From NCBI GenBank assembly GCA_965279005.1, contig CBDIHK010000023.1:62001-126000 (forward strand): 64,000 nucleotides of DNA, in the 5' to 3' direction. This DNA comes from Planctobacterium sp965279005. GTDB taxonomy: Bacteria > Pseudomonadota > Gammaproteobacteria > Enterobacterales > Alteromonadaceae. A model generated the notes under the pieces. The model was not told the origin of the DNA, made no database searches, and saw nothing but the letters and a program-made list of their open reading frames with translations. Shown here piece by piece: positions 8,473-17,743 of this stretch. Position 1 is the first letter of the stretch. Each line of letters starts with the position of its first letter. The translations under genes and the position numbers were made by a program.

Positions 8473-10149
8473 ATGCAATTTAGACGCCTTTGCCTTGTCA
8501 CCGCAATACTACTTTCGGTTATAGCCTGCACTAAGCAAGTGACTGAAAATACAGCTCAACCTGTTCAAGCAACAACAGAGGACGCCCCGCAGTTGCTACC
8601 AGGCTTTCAAGACCGGCTGGATATTTACTACCCAGTTGAGCTAACCAGCGACCTTAGCCATTTGAGCGAAAACCAAAAGCAAATGTTGGCAGTATTGATC
8701 GACGCTTCCAAAATCATGGATGACTTGTTTTGGCAACAGGCCTATGGCGGTGACCGGGAAGGCTTCCTTGCCAGCATCCAAGATGAAAAGGTGCGCCACT
8801 ATGCGGATATCAATTATGGCCCATGGGATAGGTTGGACGGTGATGCCCCATTTTTGTCCGGCACGGTTCCTAAATCAGCTGGCGCTGAATTTTATCCCGC
8901 AGATATGAGTAAAGCCGAGTTTGAACAGGCAGACTTACCTGGCAAAGACGGCCTGTATTCACTAGTGCGCCGTGATGGCAATGGCGCGCTTAGCCTGATC
9001 CCCTACTCCCAGGCTTATGCTTCAGAACTAGAGCAAGCCGCGACGCTACTCAGGAAAGCGGCGGAACTTGCGGATAACGGAGAGTTTGCCAATTATTTGA
9101 AAATGCGCGCCGAGGCGCTGCTCAGTGACCAATACCAAGCTTCCGACATGGCTTGGATGGATATGAAAACGAATCCGATCGAACTCGTGTACGGCCCTAT
9201 TGAAACCTATGAAGACCAATTATTTGGCTACCGTGCGGGGTTTGAGTCCTATGTATTAGTTAAAGATTTAGAATGGAGCGGCCGCTTGGCTAAGTACGCC
9301 GCTTTCCTGCCTGAATTGCAGCAAGGACTGCCGGTGCCTGTGCAGTTTAAAGCAGAAATCCCTGGGGCTAACGCAGACCTGAATGCCTATGACGTCATTT
9401 ATTATGCTGGCCATTCCAATGCTGCCAGCAAAACCATAGCCATAAACCTGCCTAACGACGAAGAAGTACAGCTTGCCAAAGGAACACGGCGCCTACAGCT
9501 TAAAAACGCAATGCGTGCCAAGTTTGACCACATATTACTCCCCATCTCTGACGTACTTATCGTTCCTGAGCAGCGCAACAACATTACTTTCAACGCATTT
9601 TTTGCCAATACTATGTTCCATGAAGTAGCGCACGGGCTCGGCATTAAAAATACCATCAATGGCCAAGGTACAGTACGCCAAGCCCTGAAGGAGCACGCTT
9701 CAGCCCTGGAAGAAGGCAAGGCCGACATTTTGGGTTTGTACATGGTGGAGCAGTTGTTGGCAAAAGGGGAAATCACTGAAGGCACTTTGGAAGACTACTA
9801 CACCACATTCCTTGCGGGCATATTCCGCTCTGTGCGTTTTGGTGCCTCCAGTGCCCATGGTAAAGCCAATATGGTGCGTTTCAATTACTTCCAGGAACAA
9901 GGTGCCTTTACCCGCAATGAAAAAGGCCAATATGCGGTTGATATGGAAAAGATGCAGGCCGCCGTTACCTCATTGTCGGAACTTATCCTGACCCTACAGG
10001 GTATGGGCGACTATGAGGGCGTAGCTTCCCTGGTAGCTGAAAAGGGGCTCATTGGCACGGGACTGCAATCGGATCTAGACCGCTTGTCCCAGGCGAGCAT
10101 CCCTGTGGATATCCACTTTATCCAAGGTAAAAATGTATTAGGCCTTTAG
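8473..10149 (+). CDS. M49-like zinc metallopeptidase lipoprotein
   Basis: A 558-residue protein that starts with a lipoprotein signal (LLSVIAC; the cysteine is near residue 19), so it is predicted to be anchored in an outer or inner membrane facing the periplasm. The zinc site is HEVAH (H383, E384, H387) followed by EEGKAD (413-418), which matches the HExxH plus EExxAD/E arrangement of the dipeptidyl-peptidase III (M49) group. Proteins of this bacterial type have been annotated both as Zn-dependent hydrolases and, misleadingly, as Nudix proteins; no Nudix box is visible here. A terminator follows, so the gene is monocistronic. Confidence 0.8.
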   Translation: MQFRRLCLVTAILLSVIACTKQVTENTAQPVQATTEDAPQLLPGFQDRLDIYYPVELTSDLSHLSENQKQMLAVLIDASKIMDDLFWQQAYGGDREGFLASIQDEKVRHYADINYGPWDRLDGDAPFLSGTVPKSAGAEFYPADMSKAEFEQADLPGKDGLYSLVRRDGNGALSLIPYSQAYASELEQAATLLRKAAELADNGEFANYLKMRAEALLSDQYQASDMAWMDMKTNPIELVYGPIETYEDQLFGYRAGFESYVLVKDLEWSGRLAKYAAFLPELQQGLPVPVQFKAEIPGANADLNAYDVIYYAGHSNAASKTIAINLPNDEEVQLAKGTRRLQLKNAMRAKFDHILLPISDVLIVPEQRNNITFNAFFANTMFHEVAHGLGIKNTINGQGTVRQALKEHASALEEGKADILGLYMVEQLLAKGEITEGTLEDYYTTFLAGIFRSVRFGASSAHGKANMVRFNYFQEQGAFTRNEKGQYAVDMEKMQAAVTSLSELILTLQGMGDYEGVASLVAEKGLIGTGLQSDLDRLSQASIPVDIHFIQGKNVLGL

Positions 10150-10178
10150 CTGTTGCCCCCTTTTACAAATACACCGCT

Positions 10179-10204
10179 AAGGAGCCCAATTGGCTCCTTT
10201 TTTA
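10179..10204 (+). terminator. Rho-independent terminator after the M49-like gene
   Basis: AAGGAGCC and GGCTCCTT form an 8-bp perfect stem with a 5-base loop (CAATT), followed by a run of T. Confidence 0.9.
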
Positions 10205-10291
10205 ATTGCGGCAGCACCTCATTCAAACAGGCGTTTAAAAAATAACGATAGCTGCTATCATTAGACGTAGTTTGGTTTAGGGCATCAATCA

Positions 10292-11050
10292 ATGCAGTTG
10301 CACCACTTACAAGGTTACATCCAAAGTATTTATCTAGCTGAATATCCAGACAAGCTGATGTTGCTAGATGGCTGCTCTAGGGCAGATACCGGCAAAGTCC
10401 TACGTTTTATCAAAAACCAACTAAACAGGCCCATTTCGGATCTTAAAACTGTTGTTGTTACCCATATGCACCCGGATCATGCAGGTGCAGCCAACCGGCT
10501 AAGGCAAATTACCGGCTGCAAAATTGTAGCAGCTGATGTGGAAGGCCAGTGGTACCAGGGCTTTGATGGCAAGTTAATGCACCTGACTGACTTAATGTTG
10601 GCTAATTGGGTGGCCGGGCGCATGAAAAAACCACGCAAGTTTATTTGGTATTCCCCCAGTTTAGAAGCGGACATCTATTTAGAAGATGGGGAGGCAATAC
10701 CGGGCTTCGAAGATTGGCAGGTTCTCTATACCCAGGGGCATACCGACCGGGATATATCCCTGTACCACCAGGAAACCGGTAAACTATACGTGGCAGATTT
10801 GATGGTGGCGGTTAAGGGGCGCTATATCCCTCCTTATCCAGTATTTTACCCCAACCGCTACCGTCGTTCGGTTGCACGGGTTGAAGCATTGCGGCCGCAA
10901 AATATCTTGTTAGCCCATGGTGGCGAAGTGAGTTTAGGCAAAGATGACTACCAACACTTATTGCAAAAAGCGCCCAAAGTACCCATGACCCATTGGCGCT
11001 CTGTGAAAAGCAAGTTAAGCCAGAGCCTAGGATTGGGCAAAACAGCTTAA
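10292..11050 (+). CDS. MBL-fold metallo-hydrolase
   Basis: A 252-residue metallo-beta-lactamase-fold protein. The metal motif THMHPDHAG gives H58, H60, D62 and H63. A later histidine in TQGHTDRD, an aspartate in YVADLM and one in LLAHGGE complete the usual two-metal site. The family is broad (glyoxalase II-like, lactonase, RNase), and nothing here fixes the substrate. There is no signal peptide. It converges with the HIT-family gene and is separated from it by only 19 bases. Confidence 0.9.
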   Translation: MQLHHLQGYIQSIYLAEYPDKLMLLDGCSRADTGKVLRFIKNQLNRPISDLKTVVVTHMHPDHAGAANRLRQITGCKIVAADVEGQWYQGFDGKLMHLTDLMLANWVAGRMKKPRKFIWYSPSLEADIYLEDGEAIPGFEDWQVLYTQGHTDRDISLYHQETGKLYVADLMVAVKGRYIPPYPVFYPNRYRRSVARVEALRPQNILLAHGGEVSLGKDDYQHLLQKAPKVPMTHWRSVKSKLSQSLGLGKTA

Positions 11051-11069
11051 GACCAGTTTGCCGCAGAGC

Positions 11070-11435
11070 TTATTCAAGCTTCATGCGATCCTGATAGGGT
11101 GGCCAACCAAGGGGTTTGCCTGCCAATACGTGTAAATGGATGTGGTACACCGTCTGGCCACCAAATTCGTTGCAGTTCATCACTGTGCGGAAGCCTTCTT
11201 CGGCCACCCCCAAATCGTGTGCAATTTGGCCTGCTACCCAATGCAGGTGCCCAACCAGTTCTTTGTCATTGTCAGTAATATCCAAAATGGTAGCAATCGG
11301 CTTTTTCGGTATCACTAAAAAATGCACAGGCGCTTGCGGGTTAATGTCCTTGAATGCCAAGGCTAGGTCATCTTCATACAGGATATCGGCGGGGATTTCC
11401 TTGGCGATTATTTTGTCAAATATGGTTTCAGCCAT
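11070..11435 (-). CDS. hinT: HIT-family purine nucleoside phosphoramidase (HinT-like)
   Basis: A 121-residue histidine-triad protein. The active site reads HIHLHVL with H98, H100 and H102, preceded by the HIT fold signature FKDINPQAPVHFLVIPKK. HinT-type enzymes hydrolyse AMP-lysine and other adenosine phosphoramidates. It stands alone, about 100 bases upstream of the convergently placed end of uppP's neighbourhood. The gene symbol is by family. Confidence 0.9.
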   Translation of the reverse strand: MAETIFDKIIAKEIPADILYEDDLALAFKDINPQAPVHFLVIPKKPIATILDITDNDKELVGHLHWVAGQIAHDLGVAEEGFRTVMNCNEFGGQTVYHIHLHVLAGKPLGWPPYQDRMKLE

Positions 11436-11541
11436 AATCTGAGGCCTCCTAAAATCAACTGGGATTGGCTTATTTAGCCTATGTTAACAGGGCTTTGTCC
11501 AGCTCGAAATTCATGAATTTCGCCGCAATGCTATTGGCGCA

Positions 11542-12342
11542 TTAAGACCAAAAAACAAATGCGAATAACAATGCACCTAAGATTAGTCGGTAAATTACGA
11601 ACGGCAACATGCCAATGCGGGATATCCATTTCAAGAAAAGTGCGATACAGATATAGGCGCTGACAAAAGACAATACCGCGCCAAGGCCAAGATCCAGCCA
11701 TACCACACCTTCTTCGGAGGCGAGTAATTCCAGTGTCATAAAGGTTCCGGCGCCAAGGATGGTGGGGATGGACAATAAAAATGAGAAACGGGCGGCACTC
11801 TCGCGGTCAAGCCCCAATAACAGGCCAGCGGTCATGGTCACCCCGGAACGGGAGGTACCTGGGATCAGCGCGGTGATCTGTGCCAATCCGATAATAACCG
11901 CAGAGCGCCAGCTAAGTTGCTGTAGCTGGTATTTCTGCTTAGCGATTGAATCAGCCCACCAAAGCAGTAAACCAAACAAAACCGTAGTCACAGCCATTAC
12001 CAGTGCGGTCCTGGCATATAAATCAATGTAAGGCTTAGCCAAATAACCAATAATGATGATGGGGATAGTCGCGATGATTAGTTTCCAGGCAAGGGCTCCC
12101 TCTGGGTTGGCTTGCCCCGCCAATGAGCGTCCCCAACCGACAGTCAAATTGGCAATATCATTCCTGAAATATATTAAAACTGCTAACAAGCTGCCAACGT
12201 GCACCGCCACATCAAAACTCAGGCCTTGAGCCTTCCAGCCTAAAAGTTCAGCGGGTAATAATAAGTGTGCAGAACTTGAGATAGGTAAAAATTCGGTGAT
12301 CCCTTGGACGATGGCCAAAACGATTATTTCAAATATAGTCAT
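11542..12342 (-). CDS. uppP: Undecaprenyl-diphosphatase UppP (BacA)
   Basis: An integral membrane enzyme with about eight hydrophobic segments. It dephosphorylates undecaprenyl diphosphate to recycle the lipid carrier for peptidoglycan and other wall polymers. The two signature motifs are present: GITEFLPISSSAH near the N-terminus and PGTSRSG in the middle. I chose the ATG at 12342 because it forms an ATGA four-base overlap with the folK stop and has a GGGAAG ribosome binding site. An ATG at 12354 would add four residues but has no such site. It is the last gene of a folB-folK-uppP cluster. Confidence 0.95.
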   Translation of the reverse strand: MTIFEIIVLAIVQGITEFLPISSSAHLLLPAELLGWKAQGLSFDVAVHVGSLLAVLIYFRNDIANLTVGWGRSLAGQANPEGALAWKLIIATIPIIIIGYLAKPYIDLYARTALVMAVTTVLFGLLLWWADSIAKQKYQLQQLSWRSAVIIGLAQITALIPGTSRSGVTMTAGLLLGLDRESAARFSFLLSIPTILGAGTFMTLELLASEEGVVWLDLGLGAVLSFVSAYICIALFLKWISRIGMLPFVIYRLILGALLFAFVFWS

Positions 12343-12857
12343 AGTGCTTCCCATTGCACAGGCGCAAGCGACAGGCTTTGCTTGCTTTTGTCAAATGACT
12401 GCCAAAGTTGCTGGTAAGTTGTCCCGGTCACAGGGTGCCGCTTACCCGGCACCAATTGGGACAAAGGCAATAATACAAAGGCGTTGTACAAAATTTCAGG
12501 TCGGGGCAAGGTTACCGGGGTTTCAGTCGTTTCACCATTGTATAAAAGTAGGTCGAGATCCAACCTTTTGTTTGTGAACCTGGCCTCCCCTGGCATGCGA
12601 CCGTGGTCGAACTCTATACGTTTAAGCTGCTGGATCACTTCTTCTAGCGGCATAACCGTGTGCGCTTGCATTACAGCATTGTAAAAAGCCTTGCCCTGGA
12701 AACCAATAGCTTCGCTTTCATAAATCGGGCTTAGTGCGATTTTACTAAAGCACGCCCTGAGCGCGGCTAAACCTGAGCGTAAATTCTGCGTTTTATTGAT
12801 ATTAGAGCCTAACCCAATAAAAATTTCGGTATCAATACCCGGCAACCTTGCCTCCAT
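12339..12857 (-). CDS. folK: Hydroxymethyldihydropterin pyrophosphokinase FolK
   Basis: Transfers pyrophosphate from ATP to 6-hydroxymethyl-7,8-dihydropterin in folate synthesis. The conserved start IFIGLGSNI, the ALSPIYES segment, and the FNAVMQ-like and LDLDLLLY motifs (catalytic aspartates in DLDLLL) are visible. The start is uncertain: the ATG at 12857 gives 172 residues, while one at 12896 adds 13 that do not look like family sequence. Either way the gene overlaps the end of folB, so FolB and FolK, consecutive enzymes of the pathway, are probably translated together. Confidence 0.94.
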   Translation of the reverse strand: MEARLPGIDTEIFIGLGSNINKTQNLRSGLAALRACFSKIALSPIYESEAIGFQGKAFYNAVMQAHTVMPLEEVIQQLKRIEFDHGRMPGEARFTNKRLDLDLLLYNGETTETPVTLPRPEILYNAFVLLPLSQLVPGKRHPVTGTTYQQLWQSFDKSKQSLSLAPVQWEAL

Positions 12858-13215
12858 TAGCCCACGTCCGATCCCTATATATTTGAATACCGACATTATG
12901 GGCGTCGGGCAAAATATCCGGTTTACACACTTTTATCTCTATTCCCTCTAGCGGAAATCGCAAAAACAGCCTACGGCACACTTCATCTGCGAGCTTTTCA
13001 AGTAAATGGGGCCTTAGCTCATCAGCCGTCTCTGCCACCACTTGGGCCACGGCCGCGTAGTCTATGGTGTCGGCAACATTGTCTGAATGACCAGCAGCTT
13101 GCAGCGGGAAAGACAGGGTCAAATCTACAAGTACCCGTTGTTCATTTTGCCGCTCGAATGGATAAACGCCGATAATAGTATTCAGCGATAAGCCTTCGAT
13201 GATAATCTTATCCAA
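12832..13215 (-). CDS. folB: Dihydroneopterin aldolase FolB
   Basis: A 127-residue enzyme that cleaves dihydroneopterin to hydroxymethyldihydropterin and glycolaldehyde. It shows the family opening IIIEGLSLNTIIGVYPFER (catalytic tyrosine and glutamate) and the C-terminal EIKVCKPDILPDAHNVGI with the conserved lysine. It is the first gene of folB-folK-uppP and diverges from plsY, from which it is separated by 82 bases that must hold both promoters. Confidence 0.95.
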   Translation of the reverse strand: MDKIIIEGLSLNTIIGVYPFERQNEQRVLVDLTLSFPLQAAGHSDNVADTIDYAAVAQVVAETADELRPHLLEKLADEVCRRLFLRFPLEGIEIKVCKPDILPDAHNVGIQIYRDRTWANGGKVAGY

Positions 13216-13297
13216 ATTGATATCCGAAATGCGCCTAAAGCGAGTGTTAGAGCTGAGGAGCGCAAGTTTACTGTTTTTAAAGTGAGCTGCAAAGCTG

Positions 13298-13876
13298 ATG
13301 ACTGCAACCTTTTTATTATTGATTGTCAGTGCCTACCTACTCGGGTCGCTTTCGGCCGCTATTATCATCAGCTTGTGCCTAAACCTACCCAACCCGACCC
13401 AGCTCGGCAGCAAAAACCCAGGTGCCACCAATATGTACCGTCTCACCGGCAAAGGGCCAGCCATTGCCACATTGGTGTTTGATGTAGCCAAGGGAGTGCT
13501 GCCGGTATGGGTAGCGCTTTATTTAGGGGCGCCAGACTATGTGGTAGGCCTGGTAGCCCTGGCCGTTTGCCTTGGCCATATATTCCCGTTATTCTTTGGA
13601 TTTAACGGAGGCAAGGCAGTCGCCACCGGCTGTGGCGTGATGTTGGCCCTGGATCCAGCCATTGCACTACTCTGTGTCACGGTTTGGATCGCCTGCTTTT
13701 ATTGGCTAAGGATTTCTTCCATTGCAGCGGTAGTCGCTGTTTCGCTAGCGCCGCTGCTGAGTATTTGGCTGGAGCCACAAAGGCTATTGCCGACTTCCAT
13801 GTTGGCCGCCATTATAATATTGCGTCACCATCGCAATATCATCCGGCTGCTGGGTGGCAACGAAGCAAAGCTCTAG
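13298..13876 (+). CDS. plsY: Acyl-phosphate glycerol-3-phosphate acyltransferase PlsY
   Basis: A 192-residue inner-membrane enzyme that acylates glycerol-3-phosphate with acyl-phosphate, the first step of phospholipid synthesis. The three conserved cytoplasmic motifs are visible: GSLSAAI near the N-terminus, GSKNPGATNMYR, and the FGFNGGKAVATG loop followed by the later HHRNI. About five membrane segments are predicted. The divergent plsY/folB pair is a common arrangement in gammaproteobacteria. Confidence 0.96.
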   Translation: MTATFLLLIVSAYLLGSLSAAIIISLCLNLPNPTQLGSKNPGATNMYRLTGKGPAIATLVFDVAKGVLPVWVALYLGAPDYVVGLVALAVCLGHIFPLFFGFNGGKAVATGCGVMLALDPAIALLCVTVWIACFYWLRISSIAAVVAVSLAPLLSIWLEPQRLLPTSMLAAIIILRHHRNIIRLLGGNEAKL

Positions 13877-13890
13877 GTAATGATTCTGTT

Positions 13891-13925
13891 ACACCGACCC
13901 TATTAAGTATTTGCTCACTCAACGC
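13891..13925. repeat. Degenerate left end of the ATACCGATTCC element
   Basis: 29 of 35 bases match the left end of the 18076-18339 element, and all six differences are transitions. The segment lies between plsY and tsaD and covers the tsaD stop codon. No matching right end was seen. Confidence 0.6.
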
Positions 13926-14947
13926 AGCGGGGATAACTCGGTCAATGGCCAGCGCGGTAATACTTGTTGCGACAAATCGTCAGACTGCCCAGCTAACAGC
14001 CTCTGGGCACCGGCATAGGCAATCATGGCTCCATTGTCGGTGCAAAATTCAAAACTGGGATACAAGACTTTACCACCCAATGAATCCATTAGCTCCTTAA
14101 CCCGAGCACGCAACATCTTATTGGCGCTTACCCCACCGGCAATTACCAACTGGTCAACACTACATTGCTCCAACGCCCGACGGCATTTGATGATCATGGT
14201 ATCCACTACCGCCTCTTGGAATGCCAGGGCTATATCGGCCTTGTCCTGCTCGCCCAACCCACCTTGTTTCTGCAAGTCCTTAATAGTGTTGGCGGCAAAA
14301 GTTTTCAGCCCGCTAAAGCTAAATTCCAAGCCCGGCCTATCCGTCATGGGCCTGGGGAACCTGAAACGGCCACTGTTGCCCTTGTCTGCCAGCTTTGCCA
14401 ATAACGGGCCTCCGGGATAATCCAAGCCGAGTAGTTTTGCCGTTTTATCAAAGGCTTCACCTGCTGCATCGTCAAGGGATTCACCTAGTACTTCGTAGTC
14501 ACCTATGGCATTTACCTTTACCAACATTGAATGGCCACCTGACACCAACAAGGCAATGAACGGAAAATCAATATTGTCATCGTCTAGCATAGGTGCGAGT
14601 AGGTGCCCTTCCATATGGTGAACGCCGATAGTGGGAACCTGCCAGGCAAAGCCCAAGCTGCGACCCACCGACGAGCCTACCAATAGGGCACCAACTAGGC
14701 CCGGACCACGGGTGTAGGCTATGCCATCAATGTCACTGGCCTGCACACCGGCATCCTGCATCGACTTTTCGATTAGCGGGATAATTTTGCGCACGTGATC
14801 CCGGGAAGCAAGCTCTGGCACAACACCACCATAGTCAGCATGCAGCTTAACTTGGCTGTACAAGGTGTGGGCCCGCAATCCCCGTAGACTATCGTATAAA
14901 GCAATGCCCGTTTCATCGCATGAGGTTTCTATTCCAAGTACCAGCAT
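13919..14947 (-). CDS. tsaD: tRNA threonylcarbamoyladenosine transferase subunit TsaD
   Basis: A 342-residue ASKHA-fold protein that works with TsaB and TsaE to place threonylcarbamoyl on A37 of ANN-decoding tRNAs. The opening MLVLGIETSCDETGIALYD and the metal-binding HMEGHLLAP motif are diagnostic; SGGHSMLV and the C-terminal CTDNGAMIAYAG follow. E. coli TsaD has 337 residues. The stop codon lies inside a degenerate repeat end, so the last residues may have been reshaped. It diverges from rpsU, an order known in enterobacteria. Confidence 0.97.
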   Translation of the reverse strand: MLVLGIETSCDETGIALYDSLRGLRAHTLYSQVKLHADYGGVVPELASRDHVRKIIPLIEKSMQDAGVQASDIDGIAYTRGPGLVGALLVGSSVGRSLGFAWQVPTIGVHHMEGHLLAPMLDDDNIDFPFIALLVSGGHSMLVKVNAIGDYEVLGESLDDAAGEAFDKTAKLLGLDYPGGPLLAKLADKGNSGRFRFPRPMTDRPGLEFSFSGLKTFAANTIKDLQKQGGLGEQDKADIALAFQEAVVDTMIIKCRRALEQCSVDQLVIAGGVSANKMLRARVKELMDSLGGKVLYPSFEFCTDNGAMIAYAGAQRLLAGQSDDLSQQVLPRWPLTELSPLR

Positions 14948-15179
14948 ATATCCATGACTAAATGTTGAACTAAAAGAGGCAGCATTGTAACTAAATTGAC
15001 GTTTCGCACCAATTTGAATTTACCACTGCACCTACGGGAAATGCCAATTCTCCAGAATAAAAAGGATACGCTGCTTTACTTTGTGGGGAGATATGATTAG
15101 AATTGCGCACCATTTTTAACCAAGCCGTCTATTTTTTGACCTGGCAACCAGTAAGAATTTGATTTGAGGTGATATTTTA

Positions 15180-15395
15180 ATGCCTATCGTTAAAGTAAGA
15201 GAAAACGAGCCTTTTGATGTCGCATTGCGCCGTTTCAAGCGTTCATGCGAAAAAGCCGGTGTACTATCTGAAGTACGTCGCAGGGAATTTTTTGAAAAGC
15301 CTACTTGGGAACGCAAGCGCAAGAAAGCTGCTGCTAAAAAGCGCCACCTGAAAAAAGTCGCTCGCGAAAACTCTCGTCGCATCAAGCTTTATTAA
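15180..15395 (+). CDS. rpsU: 30S ribosomal protein S21
   Basis: 71 residues, the same length as E. coli S21, with the strongly basic C-terminus KKAAAKKRHLKKVARENSRR. S21 binds the small subunit near the anti-Shine-Dalgarno region and helps initiation. It is the first gene of the classical rpsU-dnaG-rpoD macromolecular synthesis cluster, here with yqeY 25 bases downstream. Confidence 0.98.
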   Translation: MPIVKVRENEPFDVALRRFKRSCEKAGVLSEVRRREFFEKPTWERKRKKAAAKKRHLKKVARENSRRIKLY

Positions 15396-15420
15396 GGCAA
15401 GCCTGGGTAACCTCCCGACC

Positions 15421-15867
15421 ATGTCGATTAAAGAAGCACTAAAATCTGCACAAAAAGACGCAATGCGCGCCAGGGAAAAGTTAAAGCTTGGCACCATCCG
15501 TATGGCGTTGGCGGAAATAAAACAAAAAGAAATCGACGGCAGGGTCGAATTAAACGACTCTGAAGTTCTGGCCGTTATCACCAAAATGGTGAAGCAACGT
15601 AAAGATGCGATGCAGCAATACATCGATGCTGATCGCCAAGATTTGGCTGACACCGAAAGCAGTGAAATCGAAGTTCTCAATACGTTTTTGCCGCAGCCAC
15701 TATCAGAAGCTGAATTATCGGCGCTGATTGAAGAAGCCATGGCTGCCACCGGAGCCACCGGCATGCAGGACATGGGCAAAGTTATGGGCTGGCTGAAACC
15801 CAAAGTACAGGGCAAAGCTGACATGGGTGAAGTAAGTAAGGTTATTAAGCAAAAATTAGGCGCCTAA
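15421..15867 (+). CDS. yqeY: GatB/YqeY domain protein
   Basis: A 148-residue YqeY-family protein, related to the tail domain of the GatB amidotransferase subunit. It shows the N-terminal helices (KSAQKDAMRAREKLKLGTIRM is typical) and the C-terminal MGKVMGWLKPKVQGKADMGEVSKVIKQKL. Members may bind tRNA, but the cellular role is not settled. It lies between rpsU and dnaG, a common position in non-enteric gammaproteobacteria, and is followed by a strong terminator. Confidence 0.95.
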   Translation: MSIKEALKSAQKDAMRAREKLKLGTIRMALAEIKQKEIDGRVELNDSEVLAVITKMVKQRKDAMQQYIDADRQDLADTESSEIEVLNTFLPQPLSEAELSALIEEAMAATGATGMQDMGKVMGWLKPKVQGKADMGEVSKVIKQKLGA

Positions 15868-15895
15868 ACACCCTACTCGCTGATATAGACTTGAC

Positions 15896-15938
15896 ACAAG
15901 CCGTACCATTGCAGATGGTACGGCTTGTTCGTTTTTAT
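15896..15938 (+). terminator. Strong hairpin between yqeY and dnaG
   Basis: A perfect 14-bp stem (15896-15909 with 15915-15928, arms reading ACAAGCCGTACCAT and its complement) with a 5-base loop, followed by TCGTTTTTATT. It should terminate or attenuate the rpsU-yqeY transcript before dnaG, in line with the terminator known between rpsU and dnaG in E. coli. Confidence 0.9.
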
Positions 15939-15961
15939 TCTGATAAAGATACACCTTAGCC

Positions 15962-17740
15962 ATGAAAGGCCGTATACCACGCACATTTATTGATGATTTG
16001 CTCGCCAGGGCCGATATTGTCGAGCTTATAGATAGCTTTGTCCCTTTGAAAAAAGCGGGGCGTAATTACCAGGCCTGTTGCCCATTCCACAACGAAAAAA
16101 CACCTTCGTTTACCGTAGCTCCCGACAAGCAGTTTTACCATTGTTTTGGCTGTGGTGCCCATGGCAATGCCATATCCTTTTTAATGGAATACGAACGCTT
16201 GGAGTTCCCAGAAGCGGTAGAAGAGTTAGCCAATTTCTATAAATTGGAAGTACCAAGGGAAAACGTTAGCCACAGTTCCAAGCAAGCTCCGCAGGTGCCC
16301 AAAGCGCAATTGCAAGACGATTTTGCGCTAATGGAGAATGTCGCGCGATTTTTTGCCCACCAGCTAAAACACCATGAGCAAGGCCAGCAGGCTATTGCGT
16401 ACCTCAAACAACGCGGTCTGAGCGGTGAAATTGTAAAGCGTTTTAAAATTGGGTATGCACCACCCGGTTGGGACACTTTATTGCAACAGTTTGGCCGCGA
16501 CAACGCTGCTAAGGAACAATTGTTGGCGCTAAAACTAATCAACCAAAATGAGCAAGGCCGCCAATACGACTTCTTCCGGGATCGCATTATGTTCCCTATC
16601 CGGGACAAACGCGGCCGGGTCATCGGCTTTGGCGGCAGGATCATGGAAGGTGACGGCCCCAAATATCTGAACTCGCCGGAAACCCGCATATTCCACAAGG
16701 GCTCGGAGCTGTATGGCTTATACCAGGCCAAGCAGCAGCACCGCAAGCTCGACAAAGTCATCATTGTTGAAGGTTACATGGACGTGGTGGCGCTGGCCCA
16801 GTATGGCCTGGACTACGCGGTGGCAGCGCTCGGTACAGCAACGACAGGTGACCATATCCAAATGCTGTTGCGCAATACCAGCGAAATCCTCTGCTGCTAC
16901 GATGGTGACCGGGCAGGACGGGAAGCCGCCTGGCGGGCATTGGAAAATGCCATGCCTTACCTAAAGGATGGCAGCCAGGTAAAGTTCTTGTTTTTGCCCG
17001 ATGGCGAAGATCCGGACACCATGGTGCGCCAAATAGGTAAGGAAGGCTTCGAGGCGAAATTAAACCAAGCCATGCCGCTATCGCAGTTTTTGTTTGATTC
17101 GCTGCTAAACCGCCACAACCAAACCGGTAGCATGGAAGAAAAAGCCGCCTTAAAAGCAGAGGCATTGCCCTTGCTGGAAAAAGTGCCCGGTGAATATCAA
17201 AAGCGCATGTTGATGGAACGTTTGGCTGATATAACCTTGGAAGGTGACAAGGTCAGGTTACAGCAGGATATTCAACGCGCCAACCAGCATGGCCGCAGTA
17301 AAATGGTTGAGCACAAAAAGCCAGAATTGGTGAAAATATCTCCAGTGCGTATGATGATCAAACTATTGCTCGCGCAACCGTCATTGGCGAGCCAGTGTAT
17401 AGAGATCACCGACTCGGCTATTGCCCAGTTACAAGAGCCAGGGATAGACGTGTTAGTCGCACTTTGGCGCGAATGTATGAATACCCCAGAAAGCCACGGT
17501 GCACAGATAGTTGAACGGTTTAGGGAGCATGCGAGCTTCCGCCACCTTTCACGTCTACTCACCGAAGAACTACCGGAAAAAGACTACCTAAAAGAGTATA
17601 GGGCCTGCTTTACAGGGCTTATCAATAAACACTTACACACCCGGATGGATATGTTGCTGGCAAAAGCCAAAGTGGGCTCATTGAGCAGCGACGAAAAACA
17701 GGAACTAGTGGCACTGAGCAAGGCTATTAACAGGACATGA
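15962..17740 (+). CDS. dnaG: DNA primase DnaG
   Basis: Makes RNA primers for the replication fork. The 592-residue protein has an N-terminal zinc ribbon with C40, H43, C61 and C64, the same positions as in E. coli. The RNA-polymerase core includes a TOPRIM domain (IIVEGYMDVVAL, then CCYDGDRAGREAA), and a C-terminal domain binds DnaB helicase. It starts 34 bases after the yqeY terminator stem, and the VanZ-like gene follows after 3 bases. Confidence 0.98.
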   Translation: MKGRIPRTFIDDLLARADIVELIDSFVPLKKAGRNYQACCPFHNEKTPSFTVAPDKQFYHCFGCGAHGNAISFLMEYERLEFPEAVEELANFYKLEVPRENVSHSSKQAPQVPKAQLQDDFALMENVARFFAHQLKHHEQGQQAIAYLKQRGLSGEIVKRFKIGYAPPGWDTLLQQFGRDNAAKEQLLALKLINQNEQGRQYDFFRDRIMFPIRDKRGRVIGFGGRIMEGDGPKYLNSPETRIFHKGSELYGLYQAKQQHRKLDKVIIVEGYMDVVALAQYGLDYAVAALGTATTGDHIQMLLRNTSEILCCYDGDRAGREAAWRALENAMPYLKDGSQVKFLFLPDGEDPDTMVRQIGKEGFEAKLNQAMPLSQFLFDSLLNRHNQTGSMEEKAALKAEALPLLEKVPGEYQKRMLMERLADITLEGDKVRLQQDIQRANQHGRSKMVEHKKPELVKISPVRMMIKLLLAQPSLASQCIEITDSAIAQLQEPGIDVLVALWRECMNTPESHGAQIVERFREHASFRHLSRLLTEELPEKDYLKEYRACFTGLINKHLHTRMDMLLAKAKVGSLSSDEKQELVALSKAINRT

Positions 17741-17743
17741 CTC

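Noticed and set aside
15891..15896. TTGACA as a -35 box before dnaG
   Set aside because: No -10 box lies at a suitable distance, and the hexamer overlaps the base of the yqeY terminator stem.
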